A DNA stretch of 64,000 nucleotides from Stenotrophomonas rhizophila (GCF_003651185.1 NZ_RCDC01000004.1:1040659-1104658); one strand, 5' to 3'; shown: positions 37,638-47,377, counted from the first letter of the stretch. Notes: a model not told the origin generated them from the sequence alone. Numbers and translations are program-made.

Positions 37638-38088
37638 GCGCAGGATCCACGGGCCCGGCGCGGCGCTGCTCGCGCTGTCGCTCGCCATGGCCTCGCCGGT
37701 GATGGCGCAGGCCGTCTCCGACCCGACTCCGTTGCAGTACCGCGATGCCGCCGAGGAAGCCCGCTTCCACGCGCTGGCCGCCGAGCTGCGCTGCGTGCAG
37801 TGCCAGAACCAGTCGCTGGCCGATTCCAATGCGCAGATCGCGCACGACCTGCGCCGCGAAGTGCTGGTGCTGATGCAGCAGGGCAACAGCGATGCGCAGA
37901 TCAAGCAGTTCCTGGTCGATCGCTATGGCGAGTTCGTGCTGTACCGGCCGCCGATGGAAGCACGCAATGCGCTGCTCTGGTTCGGGCCGCCGGTGGCGCT
38001 GCTGCTCGGCGCGGGCGTGCTGGTCTGGGTGGTGCGCCGTCGCAGCCGCGGGATCGAACCGATGGACAAGAGCGAGGAGCGCTGGTGA
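37606..38088 (+). CDS. ccmH: Cytochrome c-type biogenesis protein CcmH
   Basis: 160-residue exported thiol oxidoreductase that handles apocytochrome. After a signal/anchor segment (about 18-36) comes the LRCVQCQNQSLADSNA motif (C63, C66), then QQGNSDAQIKQFLVDRYGEFVLY and a C-terminal helix. ATG 37606 has GGAG 7 nt upstream and is preferred to GTG 37600. This is the short form, with the TPR part encoded by a separate ccmI. Confidence 0.92.
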   Translation: MPSRSCPPRRKRRIHGPGAALLALSLAMASPVMAQAVSDPTPLQYRDAAEEARFHALAAELRCVQCQNQSLADSNAQIAHDLRREVLVLMQQGNSDAQIKQFLVDRYGEFVLYRPPMEARNALLWFGPPVALLLGAGVLVWVVRRRSRGIEPMDKSEERW

Positions 38089-39098
38089 GCCTTTGGATGG
38101 CCCTGAGTGCCGCGGTCGTCGCCGCTGCCGTGGCGGCACGCGTGCTGTGGCCGCTGCGTGCAGGCGGCCAACGCCGCCCCTTCGTGATCGCGATGCTGGC
38201 CCTTGGGTTGGCCGGTGGCGCGCTGTACCTGCTGGTCGGCACGCCGGATGCCGCCGAGCGGACGGCGGCCAGCGACGAGCCTGCCACGCTGGAGGATGGC
38301 GTGCAGGCGCTGCAACAGGCGCTGGCGAAAGACCCGCAGCGCGCCGATGGCTGGGCTCTGCTTGGCCGCTCGCAGCTGGCCCTGGGCAAGCTGGCCGAGG
38401 CCACGGCCGCGTTTGACCGCGCGGTGCAACTCGCCCCGGACGACCCCGGCGTGCTGGTCGAAGCGGCGCAGGCGCGCGCACAGGCCGCGCCGGGCAAACA
38501 ATTCGATGACCAGGCCCTGCAATGGCTGCGTCACGCCAACGCACTCGCGCCGGAGAGCGAACGCGCCGGCTGGCTGATCGGCATTGCCCTGCGCCAGCGC
38601 GGGCAGGACGCCGAAGCGGCGGCCGCCTGGGAAGCGCTTCTGCCACGCCTGGAGCCGGGCGCGGCGCGCGCGTTGCGCGAGCAGATCGCCATCGCCCGCG
38701 GCACTGCCGGGCTGCCGCCCATGACCGGAACCTCCGTCCCTGCGGCGGCGGGCAACCACGCCCTCACGGTGCAGGTCCGGTTCGCACCCGGAACCACGTT
38801 GGATCCCGCGTTGGCCAACGCGAGCGTGTTCGTGATCGCGCGCGCACCCGATGGCCCGCCGATGCCGATCGCGGTGCAGAAGCATCCGGCCAGCCAGGTG
38901 CCGCTGCTGGTCACCCTTGGCGATGGCGACAGCCCGATGCCGACCAGCACGCTCTCGCAGGTGCAGGAGGTTGAGGTCATTGCGCGGCTGTCGCGTTCGG
39001 GCCAGGCCAACCGCCAGCCGGACGATCTGGAAACCACGCCGGTACGGGTGCGTCTGCCGCATGCCGGGCCGGTGCCCCTGGTGTTTGATCGCCCATGA
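38085..39098 (+). CDS. ccmI: Cytochrome c-type biogenesis protein CcmI
   Basis: 337-residue apocytochrome chaperone. Two N-terminal helices, then TPR repeats (about 65-200: EDGVQALQQALAKDPQRADGWALLGRSQLALGKLAEATAAFDRAVQLAPDDP) and a periplasmic C-terminal beta domain (TVQVRFAPGTTLDP...VFVIARAPDGPPMPIAVQK). GTG overlaps the ccmH stop. Last gene of the ccm operon. Confidence 0.93.
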   Translation: MSLWMALSAAVVAAAVAARVLWPLRAGGQRRPFVIAMLALGLAGGALYLLVGTPDAAERTAASDEPATLEDGVQALQQALAKDPQRADGWALLGRSQLALGKLAEATAAFDRAVQLAPDDPGVLVEAAQARAQAAPGKQFDDQALQWLRHANALAPESERAGWLIGIALRQRGQDAEAAAAWEALLPRLEPGAARALREQIAIARGTAGLPPMTGTSVPAAAGNHALTVQVRFAPGTTLDPALANASVFVIARAPDGPPMPIAVQKHPASQVPLLVTLGDGDSPMPTSTLSQVQEVEVIARLSRSGQANRQPDDLETTPVRVRLPHAGPVPLVFDRP

Positions 39099-39171
39099 CC
39101 GATGCGCGGCCGCGACGCAGCGTGCCGCTCACCACTACGGCGCCATCGCGGCGCCCGGCTAAACTGCGCGC

Positions 39172-40284
39172 ATGACTGAATTCATTCCCCCCGGCACCCG
39201 TTATCACGCCCTGCCCTCGCCGTTCGCGTTCAAGCGCGGCGGTGAACTGCGCGGTGCGCACGTTGCCTACGAAACCTGGGGCACGCTCGCGGCCGATGCC
39301 GGCAATGCAGTATTGATCGTCACCGGGCTCTCGCCCGATGCGCATGCCGCGGCCAACGCCGACAACCCGGCCGCCGGCTGGTGGGAGGCGATGGTTGGCC
39401 CAGGCAAGCCGATCGATACCGACCGCTGGTTCGTGATCTGCGTGAACTCGCTGGGCAGCTGCAAAGGCTCCACCGGGCCGGCCAGTCTCGATCCGGCGAC
39501 GGGCGAACTGTATGGCCTGCGCTTCCCCGAACTGTCCATCGAAGATGGCGCGCGGGCGGCGGTGGAGGTGGTGCGCGCCTTGGGCGTGACCGAGCTGGCC
39601 TGCGTGATCGGCAACTCGATGGGCGGGATGACCGCGTTGGCCCTGCTGATGCTGCACCCGGGCCTCGCGCGCAGCCATATCAATATTTCCGGCAGTGCCC
39701 AGGCGCTGCCGTTCTCCATCGCGATCCGCTCGCTGCAACGCGAGGCGATCCGGCTTGATCCGCAGTGGAATGGCGGGCGCTATACCGACCAGGCCTACCC
39801 GGAATCGGGCATGCGCATGGCCCGCAAGCTCGGCGTGATCACCTATCGCTCCGCGCTGGAATGGGATGGCCGCTTCGGCCGCGTACGGTTGGATTCGGAC
39901 CAGGCCGATGACGATCCGTTCGGCCTGGAGTTCCAGGTCGAAAGCTACCTGGAAGGCCATGCCCGCCGTTTCGTGCGCTTCTTCGATCCCAACTGCTATC
40001 TGTACCTGAGCCGCTCGATGGACTGGTTCGACCTGGCCGAATACGCCGACGGCGACGTGATGGCGGGGCTGGCCCGCATCCGGGTGGGCAAGGCACTGGC
40101 GATCGGCGCCAACACCGACATCCTGTTCCCGGTGCAGCAGCAACAGCAGATCGCCGAGGGCCTGCGCGCCGGCGGTGCCGATGCGCAGTTCATCGGGCTG
40201 GATTCGCCGCAGGGGCACGATGCGTTCCTGGTGGATGTCGCGCGGTTCGGGCCGGCGGTCAGCGGTTTCCTGTCTTCACTCTGA
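39172..40284 (+). CDS. metX: MetX-family acyltransferase, probable serine O-succinyltransferase
   Basis: 370-residue alpha/beta-hydrolase-fold acyltransferase with catalytic triad S149 (IGNSMGGM), D316 (GANTDILFP) and H349 (SPQGHDAFL). The oxyanion/acyl-site segment is NSLGSCKGSTGPASLDP, differing from the NVLGGC-type of homoserine acetyltransferases; Xanthomonas/Stenotrophomonas enzymes of this subfamily were shown to succinylate serine for cysteine synthesis. Substrate assignment here rests on that resemblance. Followed after 8 nt by the cold-shock/DUF1294 gene. Confidence 0.88.
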   Translation: MTEFIPPGTRYHALPSPFAFKRGGELRGAHVAYETWGTLAADAGNAVLIVTGLSPDAHAAANADNPAAGWWEAMVGPGKPIDTDRWFVICVNSLGSCKGSTGPASLDPATGELYGLRFPELSIEDGARAAVEVVRALGVTELACVIGNSMGGMTALALLMLHPGLARSHINISGSAQALPFSIAIRSLQREAIRLDPQWNGGRYTDQAYPESGMRMARKLGVITYRSALEWDGRFGRVRLDSDQADDDPFGLEFQVESYLEGHARRFVRFFDPNCYLYLSRSMDWFDLAEYADGDVMAGLARIRVGKALAIGANTDILFPVQQQQQIAEGLRAGGADAQFIGLDSPQGHDAFLVDVARFGPAVSGFLSSL

Positions 40285-40292
40285 GTTTACCC

Positions 40293-40907
40293 ATGCGCCT
40301 TCAAGGAAAGATCAGCGAGTGGAACGAGGCGCGCGGATTCGGCTTCGTGCACCCCAATGGCGGCGGCGAGCGATGCTTCGTACATATCCGCGCATTCTCG
40401 GCACGCGATCGACGCCCGGTACTGGGCGATGTAATCACCTATGACATTCAGACCGATGCGCAGGGGCGCCGCAACGCGGGCGCGGTGCGGTTTGCGCTGG
40501 ACCGCGATGGGGGCCGCCCTGCTGCACGCGCTGCGGTGCGGGGTGCGGGGCCGGATCGATTGCCACGTACGGCCATCGCGCTGGTGTTCCTCGCAGGCCT
40601 CATTGCCGTGGCGATGTGGCAGCACTGGCCGACGTGGGTACCGGGTGCCTACCTCGCCCTGAGCGTGGTGACATACCTCTGGTATTGGCATGACAAATCC
40701 GCCGCCCGGAATGATCGCCAGCGCACACCGGAAAGCACGCTGCAGGGCCTGGCCCTGCTGGGCGGTTGGCCGGGTGCGTTGATGGCGCAGGCCGTGCTGC
40801 GCCACAAGAACCGCAAGGCCTCCTTCCAGCGAGTGTTCTGGGTGGCGGTAGTGATCAACATAACGGCGCTGGGCTGGCTGATCCACAACGGCAGCATCCC
40901 AGGGTAG
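40293..40907 (+). CDS. Cold-shock domain protein fused to DUF1294 membrane domain
   Basis: 204 residues. The N-terminal 65 form a cold-shock/OB domain (GKISEWNEARGFGFVHPNGG...CFVHIRAFSARDRRP) that should bind single-stranded nucleic acid; from about 90, two or three hydrophobic helices and LGGWPGALMAQAVLRHKNRKASF identify DUF1294. The function is unknown. The TAG stop is part of a GTAG repeat element. Confidence 0.88.
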   Translation: MRLQGKISEWNEARGFGFVHPNGGGERCFVHIRAFSARDRRPVLGDVITYDIQTDAQGRRNAGAVRFALDRDGGRPAARAAVRGAGPDRLPRTAIALVFLAGLIAVAMWQHWPTWVPGAYLALSVVTYLWYWHDKSAARNDRQRTPESTLQGLALLGGWPGALMAQAVLRHKNRKASFQRVFWVAVVINITALGWLIHNGSIPG

Positions 40908-40926
40908 ATCCACGCCATGCGTGGAT
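40904..40926 (+). repeat. SMAG/GTAG REP element forming a stop codon
   Basis: GTAGATCCACGCCATGCGTG continuing GAT, the same subfamily as the units at 11515-11626. TAG of GTAG (40905-40907) terminates the cold-shock/DUF1294 gene. Confidence 0.8.
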
Positions 40927-40959
40927 GCTTTACACGCTGCGTGCGGATCGCCCTCGCCG

Positions 40960-42633
40960 CTACCCTTCCAACCGCCCATCCCGCAAACGATAGCTGCGAT
41001 GCACGATGCCCTCCGGCAGTTCGTCGTGGGTGATCATCAACAGACTGCGGTTGCCCAGCGCCGCCACCATGTCCTGCAGCAGCGCATGCGCGGTATCCAC
41101 ATCCAGGCCTTCGGTGGGCTCATCCAGCAACAGGATCGGTGCGTCACGCAGCAGCGCGCGCGCCAGCGCCAGGCGCCGTGCCTGCCCGGCTGACATGGTC
41201 GCGCCGTTCTCGCCCACCCACGCCGCCAACCCACCGATCTGCTCGGCCCACGCGTGCAGACGGACCTCCGCCAGTACCTGCCACAGTCGTGCATCGCTGG
41301 CCTGTGCATCGCCGAGCCGCAGGTTGTCCGCCACGGTGCCAGCGAACACCGGCGCGTTCTGCGGGAGCCAGGCGATCTGACGGTGCCAGTCGGCCTGCGC
41401 GACACTGCGGATATCCGCATCGCCGTAACGCACGCTGCCGGCCTCCGGATCCCATAGTCGCAGCAGCAGCGAGGACAGCGTGGTCTTGCCACTGCCGCTG
41501 TCACCGCGGATCGCGATCCGTTCGCCCGGTGCGAGTTCCAGTTGCACATGGTCCAGCAACACGCGCGCCTGGCCGGGCCAACGGAACACCACGTGATCGA
41601 ATCGCAGCGTTGCGGGCACGGATGGCACGGCCAGCGGCGCGTCGGGCTCGACCACGCCCGGCGCCTGATCCACGATCGCCTCCAGCCGCACCGCGGCGAC
41701 GCGGCCGGACAACCACGATTGCCAGGCCAGCCCGATCCCGGCCCACAGCTCCAGCAGTGCGACGGTCAGAAACACCAGTGCCGCCGCCAGCGCGGCATCC
41801 ACGCTGCCACGCTCGAACGCATGCAGGGCCAGCCACAGCATCGCCACCAAGCCACCCGCGCCACACAGACCATGCAGCGCATTGCCACTGATCAAGCGCC
41901 AGCGGCGACGTTTGTCACGCGACTTCAGCTGTTTGGCTGCCACCAGCACGCGCTGGTTCCAATGCTCGCGCGCCTGCAGCGCAGCAAGATCGGCCGCGCC
42001 TTCCAGCCCTTCGAAGGATTGGGTACGCAGCTGCGCACGGTGCAGCGCGCGGTCGCGCTCCTGGTCGGCCGCGCCACGCACGGTCAGCCACGGCACGCCC
42101 ACCCCGATCAGCAAGGCGAGCACCGCCAGCAGACCGGCCGCCGGCAGATAGATGATGCCGGCCGACACCACCGCGACCAGCGAGACGCCGCCCAGCGCCA
42201 GCAGCGGGCCGATCGCGCGCACCAACAGGCCATCGACCTCGCCGATGTCCGACATCAGCCGCGCCAGCAGTTCACCGGTGCGTACACCGGCCAAGCGCGC
42301 CGGTGCGAGTGGCAGCGCGCGACGGAAGAACCACACGCGCAGATCGCGTGCGATGCGCAGGGTGACATCGTGGCCGACCAGTTTTTCGAAGTAGCGCGAC
42401 ACGATGCGCGCCATGGTCAGCCCGCGGATGCCCGCCGAGGGCGAGAAGAAGTTGAAGCCGTTGCCGAGCCCGGCCGCGCCGGCCAGGGCGGCGGCAGTGA
42501 GGAAACCACCGGACAACCCGAGCAGCGCGGTGCCAGCCAGCATCGTCGTCCACAGCAGCAGCACAGTCAGCAGCAGGCGGCCGCGGTGCCGGGCGAACAC
42601 ACCCTTCAGCGAATCGATGTGCGCCGCCTTCAT
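40960..42633 (-). CDS. cydC: Thiol reductant ABC exporter subunit CydC
   Basis: 557-residue half-transporter: membrane domain (six helices, to about 320) and ATPase with Walker [10 protein letters not shown], signature [13 protein letters not shown] and Walker [13 protein letters not shown]. With CydD it exports glutathione/cysteine and heme-related reductants to the periplasm, needed for cytochrome bd and c-type cytochrome assembly. ATG overlaps the cydD stop (ATGA). Confidence 0.92.
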   Translation of the reverse strand: MKAAHIDSLKGVFARHRGRLLLTVLLLWTTMLAGTALLGLSGGFLTAAALAGAAGLGNGFNFFSPSAGIRGLTMARIVSRYFEKLVGHDVTLRIARDLRVWFFRRALPLAPARLAGVRTGELLARLMSDIGEVDGLLVRAIGPLLALGGVSLVAVVSAGIIYLPAAGLLAVLALLIGVGVPWLTVRGAADQERDRALHRAQLRTQSFEGLEGAADLAALQAREHWNQRVLVAAKQLKSRDKRRRWRLISGNALHGLCGAGGLVAMLWLALHAFERGSVDAALAAALVFLTVALLELWAGIGLAWQSWLSGRVAAVRLEAIVDQAPGVVEPDAPLAVPSVPATLRFDHVVFRWPGQARVLLDHVQLELAPGERIAIRGDSGSGKTTLSSLLLRLWDPEAGSVRYGDADIRSVAQADWHRQIAWLPQNAPVFAGTVADNLRLGDAQASDARLWQVLAEVRLHAWAEQIGGLAAWVGENGATMSAGQARRLALARALLRDAPILLLDEPTEGLDVDTAHALLQDMVAALGNRSLLMITHDELPEGIVHRSYRLRDGRLEG

Positions 42634-44360
42634 GGCGTTACCTCCGAGGCCAGGCGCGCGCCGCCGGCGGTCAAGGTCAGGCGGGTATCGGCCCAGCGCA
42701 TCGCGGTCTCGCTGTGGGTGGCGATCACCACGCTGCGCCCACGCGCGAAGGCGGCCAGGGTACGCAGCAGATCGGCTTCGGTATCGGGATCGAGGAAAGC
42801 GGTCGGCTCGTCGAGCAGCAGCAGCTGTGGATCGCGCAGCAGCAGCCGGGCCAGGCCGATGCGGCGCGCTTCGCCACCGGACAATCCGAAGCCGCGCTCA
42901 CCGATCACGGTGTCCAGCCCCTGTGGGAGTGCGGCGGCAAACCGCATTACCTGGGCGGCCTCGGCCACGGCGCGCAGGTGCGCATCGGTCGCGCCGGGTG
43001 CGGCCAGGCGCAGGTTGTCGGCGATCGTGCCGTGGAACAGATAGGGGCGCTGCCCGGCGTAGCCCACGTCCAACCCGGGGCGCAGCACGATGCTGCCCTC
43101 GCGCGGGGGCAACCAGCCGGCCAGCGCTTCCAGCAACGTGCTCTTGCCACTGCCGCTGGGGCCGACCAGCGCCACGCGCTGCCCCGGCTCGATCTGGAAC
43201 GAGAGCTGCTGCACCACATCGTGATGCGCACCCAGTGGTCGCAGGCTCACCCCGCGTACCACCACCGGCGGCGCGTGCTGTTCCAGCAGTTCCGGAGCAC
43301 GTGCGGTGGCCGGCGATGCCTCCTCGGCCACGGGTGCGTCCGGCAACTCGCCAAGCAGACGCTCCACTTCGGCCGCCGCGGCCAGGGCGTTGGCGCGATC
43401 GTGGTAGTGCGCGGCCAAGCGCCGCAGCGGTGCATAGAACTCCGGTGCCAGCAGCAGGCAGAACATGCCCACGCCCAGCGTCGGCACCTGCGCATGCAAC
43501 GACATCAGGCCGAGATAGCTCAGGCCCAGATACAACGCGACCATCGCCACGCTGACCGACGCGAAGAACTCCAGCACTGTCGAAGAGAGGAAGGCGATCC
43601 GCAGCACTTTCAAGGTGCGCTCACGCACGCCTTCGGCCGCCGTGGCCACACCGTCCAGCTCGGCCTCGCCCCGCCCGTACAGGCGCAGCAGGCCGAGCCC
43701 CTTGATGCGATCAGCGAAGTGGCCGCTCATCCGCGCCAGTTCGCCCAGCTGCGCGCGGCCGGCGGCTTCAGCGCCCCAACCGACCAGCATCATGAAGAAC
43801 GGCACCAGCGGCGCGGTGAACAAGAGAATCAGCGCGATCACCCAATCGGTCCAGGCCACGGCGATGGCGATCAGCAGCGGAACCACCACCACTTCGATGC
43901 GGACCGGCTGGTAACCGGCGTAATAATTCTCGATCGCATCGGCATGGGCGAGCATCAGTTCGCCGAGTTCGCCGGTGCGTTGCTGGCGCAGCCACAGGGG
44001 CCCGCGCCCCAGCAGCCGCTGATAAACCCGTTCACGCAGCGCCAGCCGCGCCGCATCGGCGACCTCACCGGCCGCCGCCTGGGTCGCACTCCCCAACAGG
44101 GTGCGGATGCCCAGCACCGCCAGCAAGCCCAGCAGCACGGGCGTGGCGTCGGCCAGGGGGCGGTGATCGACCAGCACCGCCTGGATCAACCAGGCGATGG
44201 CGGCCGCCTGCCCGATCAGCAGGGCGCCGGACAGGCAGATGCAGATCGCCGCCAAGCGCTGCTTGCCGCGGGCGGCCGCCGCCAGCCCACCCAGCCAGTG
44301 CAGGCGACGGCGGCGCAGGGCGGTTGTCTCAACAATGGTCGCGTCGGGGGGTATGCTCAA
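42630..44360 (-). CDS. cydD: Thiol reductant ABC exporter subunit CydD
   Basis: 576-residue partner of CydC. Membrane domain with LGELMLAHADAIENYYAGYQ and the ATPase part with Walker A GPSGSGKST, signature LSGGEARRIGLARLLL and Walker B LLLLDEPTAFLD. Located divergently from cydABX, whose product requires it, so a shared regulatory region of 227 bp is likely. Confidence 0.93.
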   Translation of the reverse strand: MSIPPDATIVETTALRRRRLHWLGGLAAAARGKQRLAAICICLSGALLIGQAAAIAWLIQAVLVDHRPLADATPVLLGLLAVLGIRTLLGSATQAAAGEVADAARLALRERVYQRLLGRGPLWLRQQRTGELGELMLAHADAIENYYAGYQPVRIEVVVVPLLIAIAVAWTDWVIALILLFTAPLVPFFMMLVGWGAEAAGRAQLGELARMSGHFADRIKGLGLLRLYGRGEAELDGVATAAEGVRERTLKVLRIAFLSSTVLEFFASVSVAMVALYLGLSYLGLMSLHAQVPTLGVGMFCLLLAPEFYAPLRRLAAHYHDRANALAAAAEVERLLGELPDAPVAEEASPATARAPELLEQHAPPVVVRGVSLRPLGAHHDVVQQLSFQIEPGQRVALVGPSGSGKSTLLEALAGWLPPREGSIVLRPGLDVGYAGQRPYLFHGTIADNLRLAAPGATDAHLRAVAEAAQVMRFAAALPQGLDTVIGERGFGLSGGEARRIGLARLLLRDPQLLLLDEPTAFLDPDTEADLLRTLAAFARGRSVVIATHSETAMRWADTRLTLTAGGARLASEVTP

Positions 44361-44483
44361 AACAAGTCACTGGCGGCCACAGGGAGGTTCCGTCGATTGT
44401 AGTAGGTGCTGGCCCCGCCCCCGTGCGGCCAGCGGTCGCAGGGGCGGGATGGCCTACGATCCCCGTGCGAGTGCGTTTGTACA

Positions 44484-44497
44484 TTGATCTGAATCAA
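44484..44497 (+). promoter_or_regulatory. Perfect FNR/Anr box upstream of cydABX
   Basis: TTGATCTGAATCAA matches TTGAT-N4-ATCAA exactly, 91 bp before the cydA ATG. A CAGAAT at 44520-44525 is positioned as a -10 for a class II FNR promoter (site centred near -41.5). Predicts oxygen-limited induction of the bd oxidase. Confidence 0.8.
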
Positions 44498-44587
44498 GGC
44501 TGTTTGAAGTTGCTGGTCACAGAATTCACCCCGTAGACCCCCCTTCCCGCCACCTGAAACGGCAAAACCCAACGAGGTAGCCAGGCC

Positions 44588-46177
44588 ATGATTGATCAGA
44601 CAGTCGTAGAACTGTCGCGGCTGCAATTCGCTCTGACCGCGATGTACCACTTCCTTTTCGTTCCCCTCACGCTTGGCCTGTCCTTCATGGTGGCCATCAT
44701 GGAGAGCGTCTACGTCATGACCCGCAAACAGGTCTGGCGCCAGATGACGCTGTTCTGGGGCACGTTGTTCGGCATCAACTTCGCCATCGGCGTCGCCACC
44801 GGCATCGTGATGGAATTCCAGTTCGGCATGAACTGGTCGTATTACAGCCATTACGTCGGCGATATCTTCGGCGCACCGCTGGCGATCGAAGGCCTGATGG
44901 CGTTCTTCCTGGAAGCGACCTTCATCGGTCTGTTCTTCTTCGGCTGGAAGCGCCTGAGCCCGGTCAAGCACCTCACCGTGACCTGGCTGATGGCCCTGGG
45001 CACCAACCTCTCGGCGGTGTGGATCCTGATCGCCAACGGCTGGATGCAGAACCCGACCGGCGCGATCTTCAACCCGGAAACGATGCGCATGGAGGTGGTG
45101 GATTTCGCCGCCGTGCTGTTCAACCCGGTGGCCCAGGCCAAGTTCGTGCACACGGTCAGCGCCGGCTACGTGACCGGTGCGGTGTTCGTGATGTCGATCA
45201 GCGCCCTGTTCCTGCTGCGCAACAAGCACAAGGACATGGCACGCCGCTCCTTCGCGGTGGCGGCCGCCTTCGGCCTGCTGTCCTCGCTGTCGGTGGTGGT
45301 GCTGGGTGACGAAAGCGGCTATGCCGCCAGCGAACACCAGAAGATGAAGCTGGCCGCGATCGAAGCGATGTGGGAAACCGAGCGTGCGCCGGCCGACTTC
45401 ACCGCCTTCGGCATTCCGAACCAGACCACCCAGCAGAACGATTACGCGATCAAGATCCCTTACCTGATGGGCCTGATCGCCACCCGTTCGCTGGACCAGC
45501 CGATCCCGGGCATCCTGGAGCTGGTGGAACGCGCCGAGAACCGCATCCGCGGCGGCCAGCTGGCCTACGGTGCGCTGGAGCGCGTGCGCAAGGACAAGAA
45601 CGACGTCGAAGCGCGCGAGATGTTCGACCGCCATTGGCAGGATCTGGGCCACGGCCTGCTGCTCAAGCGCTATCGCGAGGACATCCTCAACGCCACCCCG
45701 GAAGAAATCTCCAAGGCCGCGATGGATACCGTGCCGCGGGTCGCCCCGCTGTTCTGGACCTTCCGCATCATGGCCGGGCTGGGCTTCTACCTGATCGCCT
45801 TCTTCGCACTGGCCTTCTACTACTCGTGCCGCCACAACTTCCAGGACAAGCGCTGGTTCCTCAAGCTTGCCCTGTGGTCGCTGCCGGCGCCGTGGATCGC
45901 GATCGAATGCGGTTGGTTCGTGGCCGAGTACGGTCGCCAGCCGTGGGCGGTGGACGGCGTGCTGCCGACCTTCTACGCCGCCTCGGGCCTGGCCCTGCAT
46001 GAAATCCTGACCACGCTGGCCGTGTTCACCGCGCTGTACACGGTGCTGTTGATCATCGAAGTGAAGCTGATGCTCAAGGCGATCCGCAAGGGCCCGGACG
46101 ACATCCTGCCGTCGCTGCAGGCTGCAGCCACGTCCCTTTCCCCCAATGCCGCTGCGCCGACCCACGGTCGGGCGTAA
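44588..46177 (+). CDS. cydA: Cytochrome bd ubiquinol oxidase subunit I
   Basis: 529-residue heme-bearing subunit of the high-affinity terminal oxidase. Heme ligands are at H21 (MYHFLF) and H188 (FVHTVSAGY), with the methionine in FRIMAGLGFY for heme b558. The long periplasmic Q-loop (GYAASEHQKMKLAAIEAMWE and following) identifies the true CydA rather than the short CioA form. AACGAGGTAG upstream serves as ribosome site. Followed by cydB after 15 nt. Confidence 0.96.
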   Translation: MIDQTVVELSRLQFALTAMYHFLFVPLTLGLSFMVAIMESVYVMTRKQVWRQMTLFWGTLFGINFAIGVATGIVMEFQFGMNWSYYSHYVGDIFGAPLAIEGLMAFFLEATFIGLFFFGWKRLSPVKHLTVTWLMALGTNLSAVWILIANGWMQNPTGAIFNPETMRMEVVDFAAVLFNPVAQAKFVHTVSAGYVTGAVFVMSISALFLLRNKHKDMARRSFAVAAAFGLLSSLSVVVLGDESGYAASEHQKMKLAAIEAMWETERAPADFTAFGIPNQTTQQNDYAIKIPYLMGLIATRSLDQPIPGILELVERAENRIRGGQLAYGALERVRKDKNDVEAREMFDRHWQDLGHGLLLKRYREDILNATPEEISKAAMDTVPRVAPLFWTFRIMAGLGFYLIAFFALAFYYSCRHNFQDKRWFLKLALWSLPAPWIAIECGWFVAEYGRQPWAVDGVLPTFYAASGLALHEILTTLAVFTALYTVLLIIEVKLMLKAIRKGPDDILPSLQAAATSLSPNAAAPTHGRA

Positions 46178-46192
46178 GGCAGGAGAACCCAG

Positions 46193-47347
46193 ATGGAATT
46201 CATTGGACTCGATTACACCACGCTCCGCGTGATCTGGTGGCTGCTGCTCGGCATCCTGCTGATCGCCTGGGCGGTGATGGACGGTTTCGACCTCGGCGTT
46301 GGCACGTTGCTGCCGTTCGTGGCCAGGACCGATGACGAACGCCGGCTGGTGATCAACACCGTCGGCCCGGTATGGGAAGGCAACCAGGTGTGGCTGGTGC
46401 TCGGTGGCGGTGCGATCTTCGCCGCCTGGCCGCCGCTGTACGCGGTCAGCTTCTCCGGCTTCTACCTGGCGGTGTTCCTGATGCTGTTCGGGCTGATCCT
46501 GCGCCCGGTCGCCTTCAAGTACCGCAGCAAGATGCCCGGCAAGCGCTGGCGCGAGAACTGGGACCGTGCGCTGTTCGTCGGCGGCCTGCTGCCGGCACTG
46601 ATCGCCGGCGTGGCGGTGGGCAATGTGCTGGTCGGCGTGCCGTTCCACTTCGATGACAGCATGCGCATCTTCTACACCGGCACCCTGATCGGCCTGCTCA
46701 ACCCGTTCGCGCTGGTGGCGGGGTTGGTCAGCGTGGCGATGGTGGTCTCGCACGGTGCCGCGATGCTGGTGCTCAAGACCGATGGCCCGGTGGCCGAGCG
46801 CTCGGCCCGCTACGGCAGCGTCGCGGCGGTGCTGACCTTCGTGCTGTTCGCCCTGGCCGGCGTCTGGGTGGCCTTCGGCCTGCCGGGCTACCAGATCACC
46901 TCGCAGGTGGTGACCGATGGCCCGACCAACCCGCTGCTCAAGACCGCGGCCGTCGGTGCGGTGGCCGGTGGCTGGCTGCGCAACTACCAGAGCATGCCGC
47001 TGACCCTGCTGGCCCCGATCCTCGGGCTGGTGGGTGCGCTGGCCAGCGCGGTACTGCTGCGGGCCCGCCGTGGTGGCCTGGCGTTCCTTGCCTCGGGGGC
47101 GTCGATCGCCGGCATCATCCTGACCGTCGGTTTTGCGATTTTCCCGTTCCTGCTGCCCTCCTCCAGTCAGCCGGGCTCCAGCCTGACCGTCTGGGACAGC
47201 TCCTCCAGCCACCTGACCCTGGGGATCATGCTGATCGCCACGGCCATCTTCCTGCCGATCATCATCGCCTACACCTCCTGGGTCTACCGCGTGATGAAGG
47301 GCAAGACCACGGCCGAAGAGATGGGCGACAACCCCAACGCTTACTGA
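46193..47347 (+). CDS. cydB: Cytochrome bd ubiquinol oxidase subunit II
   Basis: 384-residue membrane subunit with nine hydrophobic helices; WAVMDGFDLGVGTLLPFV and GPVWEGNQVWLVLGGGAIFA are the family hallmarks (the Asp/Glu proton-channel residues). AGGAGA ribosome site upstream. cydX starts 30 nt after its stop. Confidence 0.96.
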   Translation: MEFIGLDYTTLRVIWWLLLGILLIAWAVMDGFDLGVGTLLPFVARTDDERRLVINTVGPVWEGNQVWLVLGGGAIFAAWPPLYAVSFSGFYLAVFLMLFGLILRPVAFKYRSKMPGKRWRENWDRALFVGGLLPALIAGVAVGNVLVGVPFHFDDSMRIFYTGTLIGLLNPFALVAGLVSVAMVVSHGAAMLVLKTDGPVAERSARYGSVAAVLTFVLFALAGVWVAFGLPGYQITSQVVTDGPTNPLLKTAAVGAVAGGWLRNYQSMPLTLLAPILGLVGALASAVLLRARRGGLAFLASGASIAGIILTVGFAIFPFLLPSSSQPGSSLTVWDSSSSHLTLGIMLIATAIFLPIIIAYTSWVYRVMKGKTTAEEMGDNPNAY

Positions 47348-47377
47348 CGCGCCCCACGGCGCCATAGGAGACTTACC

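Noticed and set aside
34494..37904. 1136-codon minus-strand frame across ccmD-ccmH
   Set aside because: Gln/His/Arg-rich antisense artefact over a complete, ordered ccm operon.
39128..39165. CTAC next to the hairpin GGCGCC-ATCG-CGGCGCC upstream of metX as a REP element
   Set aside because: GTAG would lie at the wrong end of the palindrome; treated as coincidence.
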